Assembly (NCBI RefSeq): GCF_002933465.1
Contig: NZ_PSZE01000017.1
Location: 1-64,000, forward strand
Length of the DNA: 64,000 bases
From: Nocardia nova
GTDB taxonomy: Bacteria > Actinomycetota > Actinomycetes > Mycobacteriales > Mycobacteriaceae
Reading direction: 5' to 3'
The number at the start of each line of letters is the position of its first letter. The first letter of the stretch is position 1. Positions 32,456-40,865 of this stretch are shown one piece after another. The translations under genes and the position numbers were made by a program. The notes beneath the pieces were generated by a model. It was not told where the DNA came from. It searched no databases and saw only the letters and a program-made list of their open reading frames with translations.

Positions 32456-32944
32456 GTGCAACCACTGACCGAACGCGAGATCCGCTCGTCGTTCGCGAAC
32501 TGTTCCAAGGGCGATGCCAAACGCATGCCGGTCCCCCGGGATCTCGACGCGCAACCGTGGGACGATCTGGACTTCTTCGGCTGGAACGATCGGTCGATGC
32601 CGGGCCGAGCGTATCTGGTGACCCCGCACGACGATCGGCTGGTCGGCGTGGCGATGCGCTATGAGACGGGCGGATCCGGCCGGGCCCAGCTGTGCTCGAT
32701 CTGCCTGACCACGCACACCGGTAGCGGCGTGTCGCTGCTCACAGCGCCCAAGGTCGGCGAATCCGGGCGGCGTGGTAATTCGATCGGCATCTACATGTGC
32801 ACCGACCTCGCCTGTTCGCTGTACGCGCGCAACAAGAAGCGTCCGGCGCTGGGCAACCGCTACCGCGAGGATCTGACCGACGAGGAGAAGGCCGAGCGGG
32901 TGCGCACCAACCTGCGCGCATTCGTCGAGCGTCTCTACAGCTGA
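32456..32944 (+). CDS. FBP-type treble-clef zinc-finger protein (EF-G-binding family)
   Basis: A 162-residue protein. The C-terminal part has CSICLTTHTGSG and MCTDLACSLYARNKKRP, the two Cys pairs of the FBP treble-clef finger, which in FusB-type proteins contacts elongation factor G. The N-terminal part (TEREIRSSFANCSKGDAKRMPVP) also fits that family. FusB proteins free EF-G trapped by fusidic acid; whether this actinobacterial form does so is not known. GTG at 32456 is preceded by AAGGGAG. A terminator follows. Confidence 0.8.
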   Translation: MQPLTEREIRSSFANCSKGDAKRMPVPRDLDAQPWDDLDFFGWNDRSMPGRAYLVTPHDDRLVGVAMRYETGGSGRAQLCSICLTTHTGSGVSLLTAPKVGESGRRGNSIGIYMCTDLACSLYARNKKRPALGNRYREDLTDEEKAERVRTNLRAFVERLYS

Positions 32945-33024
32945 CCGACCAGGACAGCATCCACCCGATCGAACGGAGGTAGATGCCGTGCGCCGACACT
33001 CGAGGACCGCACCGCAGCCCTGAC

Positions 33025-33054
33025 GCCCCGAGCCCGCAACGCCGGACTCGGGGC
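33025..33054 (+). terminator. terminator after the FBP gene
   Basis: Stem GCCCCGAG/CTCGGGGC with a 14-base loop, then ATTCTCAT. It lies between two convergent genes. Confidence 0.6.
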
Positions 33055-33080
33055 ATTCTCATATCTCCTCCCGGCCCGTC

Positions 33081-33662
33081 TCACATCGGCACCGACACCA
33101 GATACCGCTGCACCGTCGCACCGATCTCCGCGACGATCTCCTCGGCCGTCAACGCCACCACCGGCGGCAGGCGCAGCACATAGCGGCACACCGCCAGCCC
33201 CAGAATCTGCGAGACCACCAACCCGGCTCGCCGCGGCGCGTCCGCGGGATCGCCGACCCGGGTCACCATCGGCATCAGCTGTTCGGCGAAAACACGTTGA
33301 AACCGTTGCGCCACAGTCTCGTCCGACACCGACGACCGCAAGAGGGTTAGCAGCAGTTCGTTACTCGGTGGCGTCTCCCAGAGTTCCAGGAAACGTCGCG
33401 CGACCGTCTCGCCCAACTCGTCCTCGGCCACCGCCGCCAGATCCGGGAGGCCGAGATCGACATCGAGCGCCGCGTCGAACAGGCCGTCCTTGTTGCCGTA
33501 GTACCGCATCACCATCGACGGATCGATGCCGGCGTCGGCGGCGATGGCCCGAATGGTCGCCTTGGCGAATCCCTCGCGGGCGAAATGCCGGCGGGCCGCC
33601 TCCAGAATCGCCGCGCGGGTGGCGTCCGAGCGGCGTGGCGCAGTGTCCTCACTCATGCCCAC
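33081..33662 (-). CDS. TetR-family regulator of the adjacent monooxygenase
   Basis: 193 residues with the helix-turn-helix AILEAARRHFAREGFAKATIRAIAADAGI plus VMRYYGNKDGLF (about residues 18-60) and a TetR C-terminal domain. It is divergent from an FAD monooxygenase gene 101 bases away, and the gap holds three related palindromes. This is the standard layout of a repressor that controls itself and a detoxifying enzyme. Ligand unknown. Confidence 0.92.
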   Translation of the reverse strand: MGMSEDTAPRRSDATRAAILEAARRHFAREGFAKATIRAIAADAGIDPSMVMRYYGNKDGLFDAALDVDLGLPDLAAVAEDELGETVARRFLELWETPPSNELLLTLLRSSVSDETVAQRFQRVFAEQLMPMVTRVGDPADAPRRAGLVVSQILGLAVCRYVLRLPPVVALTAEEIVAEIGATVQRYLVSVPM

Positions 33663-33672
33663 AACCGTAGGC

Positions 33673-33684
33673 CAACAACTGTTG
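33673..33684. promoter_or_regulatory. operator 1, CAACAACTGTTG
   Basis: Dyad with arms CAACA/TGTTG, ending 11 bases from the TetR start codon. Identical 12-mer recurs at 33718-33729. Confidence 0.6.
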
Positions 33685-33717
33685 ACTTTCCAGCGCGCAC
33701 GGTTCTAATCTCGATGT

Positions 33718-33744
33718 CAACAACTGTTGGCCAACATACGTTGG
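33718..33744. promoter_or_regulatory. operators 2 and 3 before the monooxygenase gene
   Basis: CAACAACTGTTG at 33718-33729 repeats operator 1 exactly; CCAACATACGTTGG at 33731-33744 is a related dyad. They lie 19-45 bases before the monooxygenase ATG. Confidence 0.6.
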
Positions 33745-33762
33745 TGAACTGAGGGAGTAGTC

Positions 33763-34932
33763 ATGAACAGCACCGTGCCCGCCACCGCCGCGGTCGTCAT
33801 CGTCGGCGCCGGACCCGCCGGGCTGACCGCCGCGATCGCGCTCGCCGATGCCGGCGCCGACGTGGTTGTGCTGGATCGGCTTGCCGCCGGGGCGAACACG
33901 TCCCGCGCCGCGGTGGTCCACGCCCGGACCTTGGAGGTACTCGACGAATTCGGCATCGCCGCGGCCCTGCACAGCCGCGGCCTGGAGGTACCGCGCTTCG
34001 TCATGTACGAAGGCACCGATCGGCTGACCACCATCGACTTCTCCGGGCTGCCGACACCGTTCCCCTACACGCTGATGATCGGCCAGGAGACGACCGAGGC
34101 GGTCCTGCTCGACCGGCTGCACCGGGCGGGCGGAACGGTTCTGCGGCCCGTCGAGGTCACCGCGGTGATACCGGGCGAGGAGGCGGTCACCGTCGAATTC
34201 ACCGATGCCACAGGGAAATCCGGGTCGATCCGGGCCGGTTACGTCATCGGGGCGGACGGGATGCACAGCCGGGTCCGCGAGGCGGCGGGAATCGGATTCA
34301 CCGGCGCCACCTATCCGGAATCGTTCGCCCTCGCGGATGTGCGGATGGACTGGCCCGCACCCCGTGACGAAGTATCGCTGCACGTCTCGCCGGAGGGCAT
34401 CACCGTCGTCGCGCCGCTGCCGGACCCCGAGCACGATCGTTTCCGCATCGTCGCCACCGTCGCCGAAGCGCCCGAACAGCCCACCCGCGCGCAGGTGCAA
34501 GCGCTGCTCGATGCCCGCTGCCCGGGCGCCACGGTACGAGAGGTGTTGTGGAGCTCGCGTTTCCGCGTACATCACCGAGTGGCCGAGCGGTACCGCGCCG
34601 GGCGGATTCTGCTGGCCGGAGACGCCGCACACGTGCACAGCCCCGCCGGTGGGCAGGGAATGAACACCGGCATTCAGGACGCCGCCCTACTGGGCACGCT
34701 GCTGGCCCGGGTCCTGAGCGGTGAACCCGCCGCGCTGCTCGACGAGTACGAGCGCACCCGTCGCCCGGTCGCGCTGGACGTGGTCGCCTTCACCGATCGC
34801 ATGACCCGGATGGCGACCCTGCGCCCGCGACCGGCCCGCATGCTGCGCAATACCGCGATCCGCCTGGTCACCCGCGTTCCGGCGGTGCGCACAACGCTGG
34901 CCTACCGGCTCGCCGAACTCGCCAACCGGTGA
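33763..34932 (+). CDS. FAD-dependent aromatic monooxygenase (class A flavoprotein)
   Basis: 389 residues. GAGPAG at 15-20 binds the ADP of FAD, a DG motif (GADGMHSRVR) lies near residue 165, and GDAAHVHSPAGGQGMNTGIQDA near residue 287 binds the FAD ribityl and phosphate. This is the para-hydroxybenzoate hydroxylase fold, whose members hydroxylate phenols, polyketides or antibiotics such as rifampicin and tetracycline. The N-terminal residues match the rifampicin-hydroxylase-like group only in general terms, so no substrate is named. ATG preceded by GAGGGAG. Controlled by the divergent TetR gene. Confidence 0.88.
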   Translation: MNSTVPATAAVVIVGAGPAGLTAAIALADAGADVVVLDRLAAGANTSRAAVVHARTLEVLDEFGIAAALHSRGLEVPRFVMYEGTDRLTTIDFSGLPTPFPYTLMIGQETTEAVLLDRLHRAGGTVLRPVEVTAVIPGEEAVTVEFTDATGKSGSIRAGYVIGADGMHSRVREAAGIGFTGATYPESFALADVRMDWPAPRDEVSLHVSPEGITVVAPLPDPEHDRFRIVATVAEAPEQPTRAQVQALLDARCPGATVREVLWSSRFRVHHRVAERYRAGRILLAGDAAHVHSPAGGQGMNTGIQDAALLGTLLARVLSGEPAALLDEYERTRRPVALDVVAFTDRMTRMATLRPRPARMLRNTAIRLVTRVPAVRTTLAYRLAELANR

Positions 34933-34939
34933 CATGCGC

Positions 34940-35350
34940 TCAGGCGCAGGCCAATCCGAACTCCGCGGTCGCGGTCCGGCCGGCCACCACATCGACCTTC
35001 TTGGCGGTGTCGGTGGCCAACCGGCATCCCATCGGAACCGATGTCACCTGGACCTGATAGCAGTCGGCGGCGACATCCTGGTGGGCCTTGCCGTCGCGGC
35101 CGGTGGTCAGGGTCGCCAGCACCGAACCGGCCTGACAGGTGGTGATCCCCGCGGCGAGGCCGGCGGCGGCGTACTTCTCGGGACCGTGGGTGGCCACCAC
35201 CTCGATCGTGCCGTCGGTGCCGTGGTCGGCAGCCGCGGGCGCGGACGCGGGCGCTGAGGTACCCGCCGGTGCGCGGTCGGCCTCGGCGGAGCAGGCGAGC
35301 GCGGGCAGTACAGCGGCACACAGCGTCATCGCGAACAGTATGCGGCGCAC
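34940..35350 (-). CDS. secreted lipoprotein with prealbumin-like repeat domain
   Basis: 136 residues. A signal peptide ends in the lipobox LPALAC, so the protein is exported and lipid-anchored. The mature part has a Ser/Ala/Pro-rich linker then a beta-rich domain (GTIEVVATHG, TTGRDGKAHQDVAADCYQVQV) resembling the Cna-B/prealbumin fold, with Cys pairs that may form disulfides. GTG at 35350 is chosen because AGGAG lies five bases upstream; a longer start at 35365 is possible. The next gene starts only 18 bases away on the other strand. Function unknown. Confidence 0.75.
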   Translation of the reverse strand: MRRILFAMTLCAAVLPALACSAEADRAPAGTSAPASAPAAADHGTDGTIEVVATHGPEKYAAAGLAAGITTCQAGSVLATLTTGRDGKAHQDVAADCYQVQVTSVPMGCRLATDTAKKVDVVAGRTATAEFGLACA

Positions 35351-35368
35351 CTGGTCTCCTCTCACCGG

Positions 35369-35998
35369 ATGAATGTCGCTCTCACTGTAGGCGACCGACC
35401 CCTCCGGACCGTCGCACGATCGCGGCGATCCGGCATCCGATTCGGTCCCGGTGAGCGGGACCGGGTTCGGCGAATCGCGAGTGTCGCGCGGTGGACGGAA
35501 TTACCGGTCTGGAGCGAAGGGCAGAACGGGCCGATCACCGATGTGCTCAGCGGCGTCGCCGAGCGGATCAACGGCTGGATCGTGGCGGAACGCGAACCGC
35601 TCACGACCGCGCGGCCCCCGGACGGAACCCGCTACGACGCGCTGGCCAATATCGCGCTGCTGCGGATTCCGAAGGAACTGAGCCGCGCCGAATGGCTGCA
35701 CAATTGGCAGGATCGGCATACCACCGTGGCCATCGAAACCCAGGCGACCTTCGGTTATGTGCAGAACACCGTGGTCGCCGCGGTCACTCCGGGCCCGCGG
35801 GTGGACGCGCTGGTCGAGGAACTGTTCCCGATGGATGCGTTGACCGACCAGCACGCGTTCTGGGGCAGCGGTGGTGACGACGCGGAGTTGCAGCGCCGCG
35901 CCGGGCGCATGATGGCCGGCGTTGCCACCTTCGGCGCCGATCGCGACCTCGATGTCATCCCGACGAGCAGGTACCGCTACGACCTGACCGCTTCGTAG
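35369..35998 (+). CDS. EthD-domain protein, probably N-terminally truncated
   Basis: 209 residues. The part from about residue 90 (ANIALLRIPKELSRAEWLHNWQDRH to the C-terminal PTSRYRYDL) matches EthD/Dabb-type dimeric alpha-beta barrel proteins, which keep TFGYVQNTVV and EELFPMDALTD. Family members of this type usually have about 70 more N-terminal residues; here the first 45 residues are Arg-rich and unlike them. The start lies almost against the divergent lipoprotein gene, leaving no room for a promoter. It may be a decaying gene. The role of this family is unclear. Confidence 0.6.
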   Translation: MNVALTVGDRPLRTVARSRRSGIRFGPGERDRVRRIASVARWTELPVWSEGQNGPITDVLSGVAERINGWIVAEREPLTTARPPDGTRYDALANIALLRIPKELSRAEWLHNWQDRHTTVAIETQATFGYVQNTVVAAVTPGPRVDALVEELFPMDALTDQHAFWGSGGDDAELQRRAGRMMAGVATFGADRDLDVIPTSRYRYDLTAS

Positions 35999-36002
35999 CG
36001 GA

Positions 36003-37037
36003 TCACAGCAGCCCGGCCTCGCGCATCAGCGCCTCGACCCTGTCCGGGTCGAGGTCGCTCGGATTCACACGCGGCGGGTCCAATGCATCCAGCGGCGGCA
36101 GCGCCGGGTCGGCGGGCACTCCGGGAGCCACCGGATACTCCATGGCCGCACCGCCGCTGAGCAGACGCTGGCCGGCTGCGGCCGTCACGAATCGCACGAA
36201 CCGCTGCGCGTCGGCCGCGTGCCGGCTCGACTTCAGCACGCCCGCACCGGACAGCGAGAGGTACCCGCCCGGGTCGCCGCCGCGGAAATAATGCGGCACC
36301 GAGGGACCGGTGATCCGCTCGGGCGCGAGCTGTGCGCGGTACCAGTCGGTGGCGAAGACCAGCGCGCCGCCGACCCCGCCCGCGCCGACGGATTTCAGTG
36401 CGGCAAAACCGTTCGGCGCGACGGATGCGTTGTCCTTCACCCCGTGCAGCCACGCGCGCGTGGTGTTCTCGCCGTCGAGTTCCAGCAGCGCCGCGGCGAT
36501 CGCCTGGAAATCCGCGCCGTGCGGATCCGCCGTCCAGCGGCCGTGCCACTGCGGCTGTTGCAGGTCCAGCAATCCGTCGGGCAGCTCGGCGGACGGAATA
36601 TCGGCCGGATGGACGACGAAAGCCGTTGCGCGCGCGGCGATTCCGGTCCAGTGCCTCGAATTCGGACGGAACCGTTCGGGCACCTGCGCGAGGGTGGCGG
36701 GGTCGAGGTCGGCGAACAGTCCAGCGCGTTCCATCCGGGCCATGGCCGGTGAATTCTCGGTGAGAACCACATCGGCGGGCGATCGGTCCCCCTCGGCCAG
36801 CACCTGGTCGGCGACTTCGGCATCGGCGCCGTCGCGCAGCGTCAACCGGATCCCGGTCTGCTCGGTGAAGGCGTCGGCCCACTGCCGGGTCAGGCGCTGA
36901 TCGTGCGCGTTGTAGACCACGATCTCCGGCTCGTCCGACGACGCCGAACAGGCGGTGACCATCGCCGAGGCGGCCAGCGCCACCACGCCGAGCACGAGTT
37001 TCCGCCGGGAGCGTTCGTGCTGCTGCGCCGATGCCAT
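36003..37037 (-). CDS. ABC-type iron(III)-like substrate-binding lipoprotein
   Basis: 344 residues. The N terminus has basic residues (RSRRK), a hydrophobic segment and the lipobox VTAC, so it is membrane-anchored outside. The mature part is a periplasmic-binding-type II fold like FutA/FbpA: PEIVVYNAHDQRLTRQW at the start, DVVLTENSPAMARME in the first lobe. ATG at 37037 has GGAAGGA upstream; the longer frame is not supported. No permease or ATPase gene is adjacent, so its transporter must be encoded elsewhere. Ligand (iron(III) or a related anion) is inferred from the family. Confidence 0.82.
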   Translation of the reverse strand: MASAQQHERSRRKLVLGVVALAASAMVTACSASSDEPEIVVYNAHDQRLTRQWADAFTEQTGIRLTLRDGADAEVADQVLAEGDRSPADVVLTENSPAMARMERAGLFADLDPATLAQVPERFRPNSRHWTGIAARATAFVVHPADIPSAELPDGLLDLQQPQWHGRWTADPHGADFQAIAAALLELDGENTTRAWLHGVKDNASVAPNGFAALKSVGAGGVGGALVFATDWYRAQLAPERITGPSVPHYFRGGDPGGYLSLSGAGVLKSSRHAADAQRFVRFVTAAAGQRLLSGGAAMEYPVAPGVPADPALPPLDALDPPRVNPSDLDPDRVEALMREAGLL

Positions 37038-37180
37038 GGACCGTCCTTCCGATCGGAAATTGCGCCGAGGCGACCGGCTAGCCAACCTACCGGGTGGGTT
37101 CGCGACCCGGAACGCGGTATGGCGCCGGTCTGGGTAGGGTCGGCTCTGGATCGGAACCGACCACCCCCGAGGGAGCGACG

Positions 37181-38587
37181 ATGACCTGCTGCGGGCCGAA
37201 TCGACGCCGGCTGCTGGCGGCGTTGGCCGCCGCGGCCGCCGCACCGCTCGTACTCCCGGGTTCGGCTCGGGCACAGGAGAATTCACTGCGCGCGACCGAT
37301 CTCGAGGTGGTCACGATCACCGACACGTCGGCGATCATCACCTGGACGACCCTGGCCGCCGATGCGGCGGGAGCACCGGTACCGGTCGATGCGGGCACCG
37401 AAATCCGGTTGGCTCCTGCGGATTCCACCGGACCCGCCCGGACGGTTGCCGTGGCGGCCGATCGGACGCCGTATCACTACGCCCAGATCGACAACCTGGA
37501 ACCGGGCCGGCGGTATCGATTCGAGGCGTGGTCGGACGGCGTGCGGGCGGTACCGGCGCCGGAGCTGGTCACCCATCTCCCGGGCGCACCCGAATGCGCC
37601 GGCGAATTCACCACTCTGGTCGCTCCCCCGGGCCGGCTGCTGCGCACCCTCGCTCTCTGCAACGACGTGCACATGGGTGAGGAGACCAGCGGCATCATCG
37701 CCGCCGGCCAACCGCCGGGCGTGCGGCAGGAGCCGGGACTGCCGCCGTATCCCGAGGTGATGCTCGCGGCATTGCTCGACGATCTCCGCCGGCCGGATCG
37801 CGGCGCCGACCATCTGATCCTTGCCGGTGATCTGACCGCGGAAGCTACTCCCGAGCAGACCCGGACGATACGAAACCGGCTGGACGCCTGGGGAATCGAG
37901 GGGCGGGATTGGATCGCCGCGCGCGGCAATCACGACCGGCCGCATACCGGCGCCGACTACGCCGTCTGCCCCGCCGTGACCGCCGATCACTACGACTGCT
38001 GGGGCGAATCCTTCCTTCCCCCCGCCCAATTCAGCGAACACCGGCTCGGTGGATTGCGGCTGATCGGGCTCGACACCACCGAACTCGACGGATCCGGAGG
38101 CAGTATCGGTCCCGAGCAATTCGATCGCCTGCGGGAATCGCTGAACCGCGACCCCGATCGGCCGACGGTCGTCTTCGGACATCATCCGGTCACCGCGGAA
38201 TCGGGCCTGACCAATCTCGCCGGGCCGAATTTCGTGCTGAATCGAACGGACGCGCTCACCCTGCAGCAGCTGTATCGATCGACGCCGGGGGTGTTCTTCC
38301 ACCACGCGGGCCACACCCACCGTAATCGCCGCACCCGGCCCGACATCCCGCTCCGGGTGGAATTCCTTGAAGTGGGCGCGCTGAAGGAGTATCCGGGCGG
38401 CTACACCCTGCTGCGCCTCTTCGAGGGCGGCTACATGGTCAATTTCTACAAAACCCGCACCCCGGACGCGCGGCGGTGGAGCACCCGCAGCCGGGCCGAA
38501 TATCTCGGATTGATGCCCGAATACACACTGGGCAGCACCGCCGATCGCAACCATGTTGTCCTCGGTGATCTTTCGGGACTGTCCTGA
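37181..38587 (+). CDS. Tat-exported metallophosphoesterase
   Basis: 468 residues. The N terminus NRRRLLAALAAAAAAPLVL is a twin-arginine signal. A fibronectin-like beta domain (about 35-130, VVTITDTSAIITWTT) precedes a calcineurin-type phosphoesterase with CNDVHMGEE, LAGDLTAE, ARGNHDRPH, FGHHPV and HAGHTHRNRR, supplying the two-metal site. Likely a secreted phosphatase or nucleotidase; substrate unknown. GTG or upstream ATG starts lack the signal pattern, so ATG 37181 (GGGAG upstream) is chosen. Confidence 0.88.
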   Translation: MTCCGPNRRRLLAALAAAAAAPLVLPGSARAQENSLRATDLEVVTITDTSAIITWTTLAADAAGAPVPVDAGTEIRLAPADSTGPARTVAVAADRTPYHYAQIDNLEPGRRYRFEAWSDGVRAVPAPELVTHLPGAPECAGEFTTLVAPPGRLLRTLALCNDVHMGEETSGIIAAGQPPGVRQEPGLPPYPEVMLAALLDDLRRPDRGADHLILAGDLTAEATPEQTRTIRNRLDAWGIEGRDWIAARGNHDRPHTGADYAVCPAVTADHYDCWGESFLPPAQFSEHRLGGLRLIGLDTTELDGSGGSIGPEQFDRLRESLNRDPDRPTVVFGHHPVTAESGLTNLAGPNFVLNRTDALTLQQLYRSTPGVFFHHAGHTHRNRRTRPDIPLRVEFLEVGALKEYPGGYTLLRLFEGGYMVNFYKTRTPDARRWSTRSRAEYLGLMPEYTLGSTADRNHVVLGDLSGLS

Positions 38588-38649
38588 ATCACCGATTCGG
38601 CGACTCCGGACCGCAGCGTGGGAGCGGACGGGCAAATACACTCGGCGGT

Positions 38650-39186
38650 ATGGCCGCACCTCGCCCGCTTCCGCTGGACCCCATCGAAGAGGCCCACCGC
38701 CAGTGGACCTCGCACGGCTGGGCCGATGTCGCCGACGGGATGGCCGCGGTGACCTCCCTGGTGCGTGCCCAGCAGATCGTGATGGCCCGGGTGGACGAGG
38801 CACTGCGCCCGTCGGGACTGACTTTTTCCCGCTACGAACTGCTGACGCTGCTCAGCTTCAGCAAGACCGGGGCGCTGCCGATGGCGATGGCCAGCGCCCG
38901 GCTGCAGGTCCACCCGACGAGTGTCACCAATACCGTCGATCGGCTCGAAGCCGCCCAACTGGTCAAACGAGTACCACACCCCAGCGACCGCCGGGCAACC
39001 CTGATCGAGATCACGGCCGCCGGGCGCGATCTGGCGGCGGCGGCGACCCGGGAGTTGAACGAGAAGGTCTTCGCCCGGCCGGGACTACCTCCGGAGCGTC
39101 TCCACCTCCTGCTGCAGTTGCTGGCGGAATTCCGGCGCGAGGCGGGGGACTTCGACAGCGGCGACACGCCGACTCGCTGGGCCTGA
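38650..39186 (+). CDS. MarR-family regulator
   Basis: 178 residues. The winged helix-turn-helix is recognisable from SGLTFSRYELLTLLSFSKTGALPMAMASARL to VTNTVDRLEAAQLVKRVPHPSDRRATLIEIT (about residues 56-125). MarR dimers usually respond to phenolic ligands and control nearby genes. No clear enzyme target is adjacent: upstream is the phosphoesterase (63 bases) and downstream the Hsp70-like gene (73 bases). Function beyond DNA binding is not clear. Confidence 0.9.
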   Translation: MAAPRPLPLDPIEEAHRQWTSHGWADVADGMAAVTSLVRAQQIVMARVDEALRPSGLTFSRYELLTLLSFSKTGALPMAMASARLQVHPTSVTNTVDRLEAAQLVKRVPHPSDRRATLIEITAAGRDLAAAATRELNEKVFARPGLPPERLHLLLQLLAEFRREAGDFDSGDTPTRWA

Positions 39187-39259
39187 CGGCCGGGTTGCCA
39201 GCATTCCTGCAGCGACATCCCGGGGCGCTGCCTTCCCATCGGCGGCCGAAAGGTTCACC

Positions 39260-40342
39260 ATGGACGCCATGGTGCTGGTCCTGGGCGTGTCGGCGGGCGC
39301 TGGTGGCGCGCGCGCCATGCTCACCCACTCGGATCAGCCCCATCTGCCGCCGATCGAACGCTGCGTGGTCGCACGCCGCGCGGGAGCCGGGGTCGAGGAG
39401 CCGGTCTTCGAGGCGATCGACGCGATGCGAGCCTCCGCGGCCGAACGCGACGAATTCGTCACCGGCATCGCCGTCACCTCCCGCTGCGCGCTGCACGCCG
39501 AGGCCATCCGGGCGGCGGCCGAACGCAGCCGGCTCACCATCATCGACGAACCGCCGGCCCAGCTGCGCTATCTGCGGTTCAGCGGACAGCTGCCCGACGA
39601 GGGCGCGGTGCTGCTCTACGACCTCGGCAGCTCCGGGCTCACCCTCACCGAGGCCGATTGCCGCACCCAGGCCATTCTGGCCGGTAAGCGCAGCACCCTC
39701 CTGGGCGGCGACGGCCACGACGCCCTGCTGCGCTGGCATCTCGCGCACAGCGGTGTCGAGATCGACAATGCCACCGGGCGTGAATACAAGGAACAGCTCA
39801 GCGCCACCCGGGTGGTGACCGCCGGCGATCCCCGCTCGGGCACGCGAATCGTCGTGACCCGCAGCGACTTCCACGATCTGGTCGCGGCCGGGATCCATCA
39901 TTCGGTGTCGTATGTGCGGCAGTTGATCGAGGAGACCGGGGTCCCGCCACGGGCGGTGGCGCTGCTGGGCGGCTGCGCACGCAGCCCGAGTATCCGGGAG
40001 TCGCTCGAGCAGCTGCTGGATCTGCCGGTGATCTACGATCCGGAGCCGGATTTCGTCTCCGCCCGCGGCGCGGTGCTGATGGCCACCGAACAACCGTCGG
40101 CGCGCCGGGTGCGCGGTATCCGATTCACCCCGCCCCAGTGCGGATCGGCGGCCTCGACCCCGCGACCGGCGGTATCGCGACGCAAAGTGGTCGCGGCGCT
40201 GGCGGTGACCGCGGCGCTCGGCGCGACGGTCACCGGCTTGCTGGTCACCGGGCACGAGGCGGCGCGGCCCGCGCACGACGGCACACCGGCCCGTCCCGTG
40301 GAGGTCGCGGGTACCAGTGCCGAACCCGCACCCGGCAAGTAA
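39260..40342 (+). CDS. Hsp70-like ATPase domain with C-terminal membrane helix
   Basis: 360 residues. The actin/Hsp70 fold is suggested by a phosphate-1 loop LVLGVSAGAGG, phosphate-2 LLYDLGSSGLTL (about 118-129), a LLGGDGHDALL turn, and the adenosine motif ALLGGCARSPSIRESL (about 234-249). There is no substrate-binding domain. Instead residues 309-330 form one transmembrane helix followed by a short Pro/Ala-rich tail outside. Such DnaK-like membrane proteins occur in mycobacteria and nocardiae; their role is not established. Key catalytic residues are less conserved than in DnaK. Confidence 0.75.
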   Translation: MDAMVLVLGVSAGAGGARAMLTHSDQPHLPPIERCVVARRAGAGVEEPVFEAIDAMRASAAERDEFVTGIAVTSRCALHAEAIRAAAERSRLTIIDEPPAQLRYLRFSGQLPDEGAVLLYDLGSSGLTLTEADCRTQAILAGKRSTLLGGDGHDALLRWHLAHSGVEIDNATGREYKEQLSATRVVTAGDPRSGTRIVVTRSDFHDLVAAGIHHSVSYVRQLIEETGVPPRAVALLGGCARSPSIRESLEQLLDLPVIYDPEPDFVSARGAVLMATEQPSARRVRGIRFTPPQCGSAASTPRPAVSRRKVVAALAVTAALGATVTGLLVTGHEAARPAHDGTPARPVEVAGTSAEPAPGK

Positions 40343-40349
40343 CGGCGGA

Positions 40350-40865
40350 TCATCCGTCGAGTTTGACGGTGGCCTTCTCGGCGTCCGTCGCCGCGACGCA
40401 CGGGTCCGGGGAGGCGAGACGGGAGCGGTTCTGCACCCAGTAGGTGACGGTCCCGGAATCGGCGGCCGACACCCCGCAACTGCCCGGGTCCCGGGGATCG
40501 TGCCAGATCAGGCCACCGAAACTGCCGATCACCAGATGCTCGGTGCGGTAGCCCAACGCCGCGGCGACCTGTCCGTCGCGCAACAACGAGTCCTGTGCGA
40601 ACCAGGCGTAGGTGATGTCGACGACGCCGCCGTCCGGGTAGTTGCCCTCCCAGGCACAGACGGTCGGCCCGCCCTCGCGGTGAACGGCGGTGGCGTGCAC
40701 CAGATTCGCGATCTCGGCATCGGTTTCCGGGCCGCAACCCTGCAGTAGTCCGTCCTCGGCCTGCACCGGCCGCTGCGCGGGAATCGGCCCCGAGGAACAT
40801 CCGACCGCGGCGGCGATCAACGCCACCGCGACGAGGAGCCGGCCAGCTCGGCGCATCGCCGTCAC
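40350..40865 (-). CDS. DUF3558-type lipoprotein
   Basis: 171 residues with a signal peptide ending at the lipobox AVGC, so exported and lipid-anchored. The mature domain has Cys residues at CGPETDAEI, VCAWEG, SCGVS and DPCVAA, the pattern of DUF3558, a family of surface lipoproteins of unknown role found in actinobacteria. It overlaps the preceding DUF3558 gene by four bases (GTGA), and the two are probably a tandem duplication. Convergent with the Hsp70-like gene, 7 bases apart. Confidence 0.75.
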   Translation of the reverse strand: MTAMRRAGRLLVAVALIAAAVGCSSGPIPAQRPVQAEDGLLQGCGPETDAEIANLVHATAVHREGGPTVCAWEGNYPDGGVVDITYAWFAQDSLLRDGQVAAALGYRTEHLVIGSFGGLIWHDPRDPGSCGVSAADSGTVTYWVQNRSRLASPDPCVAATDAEKATVKLDG

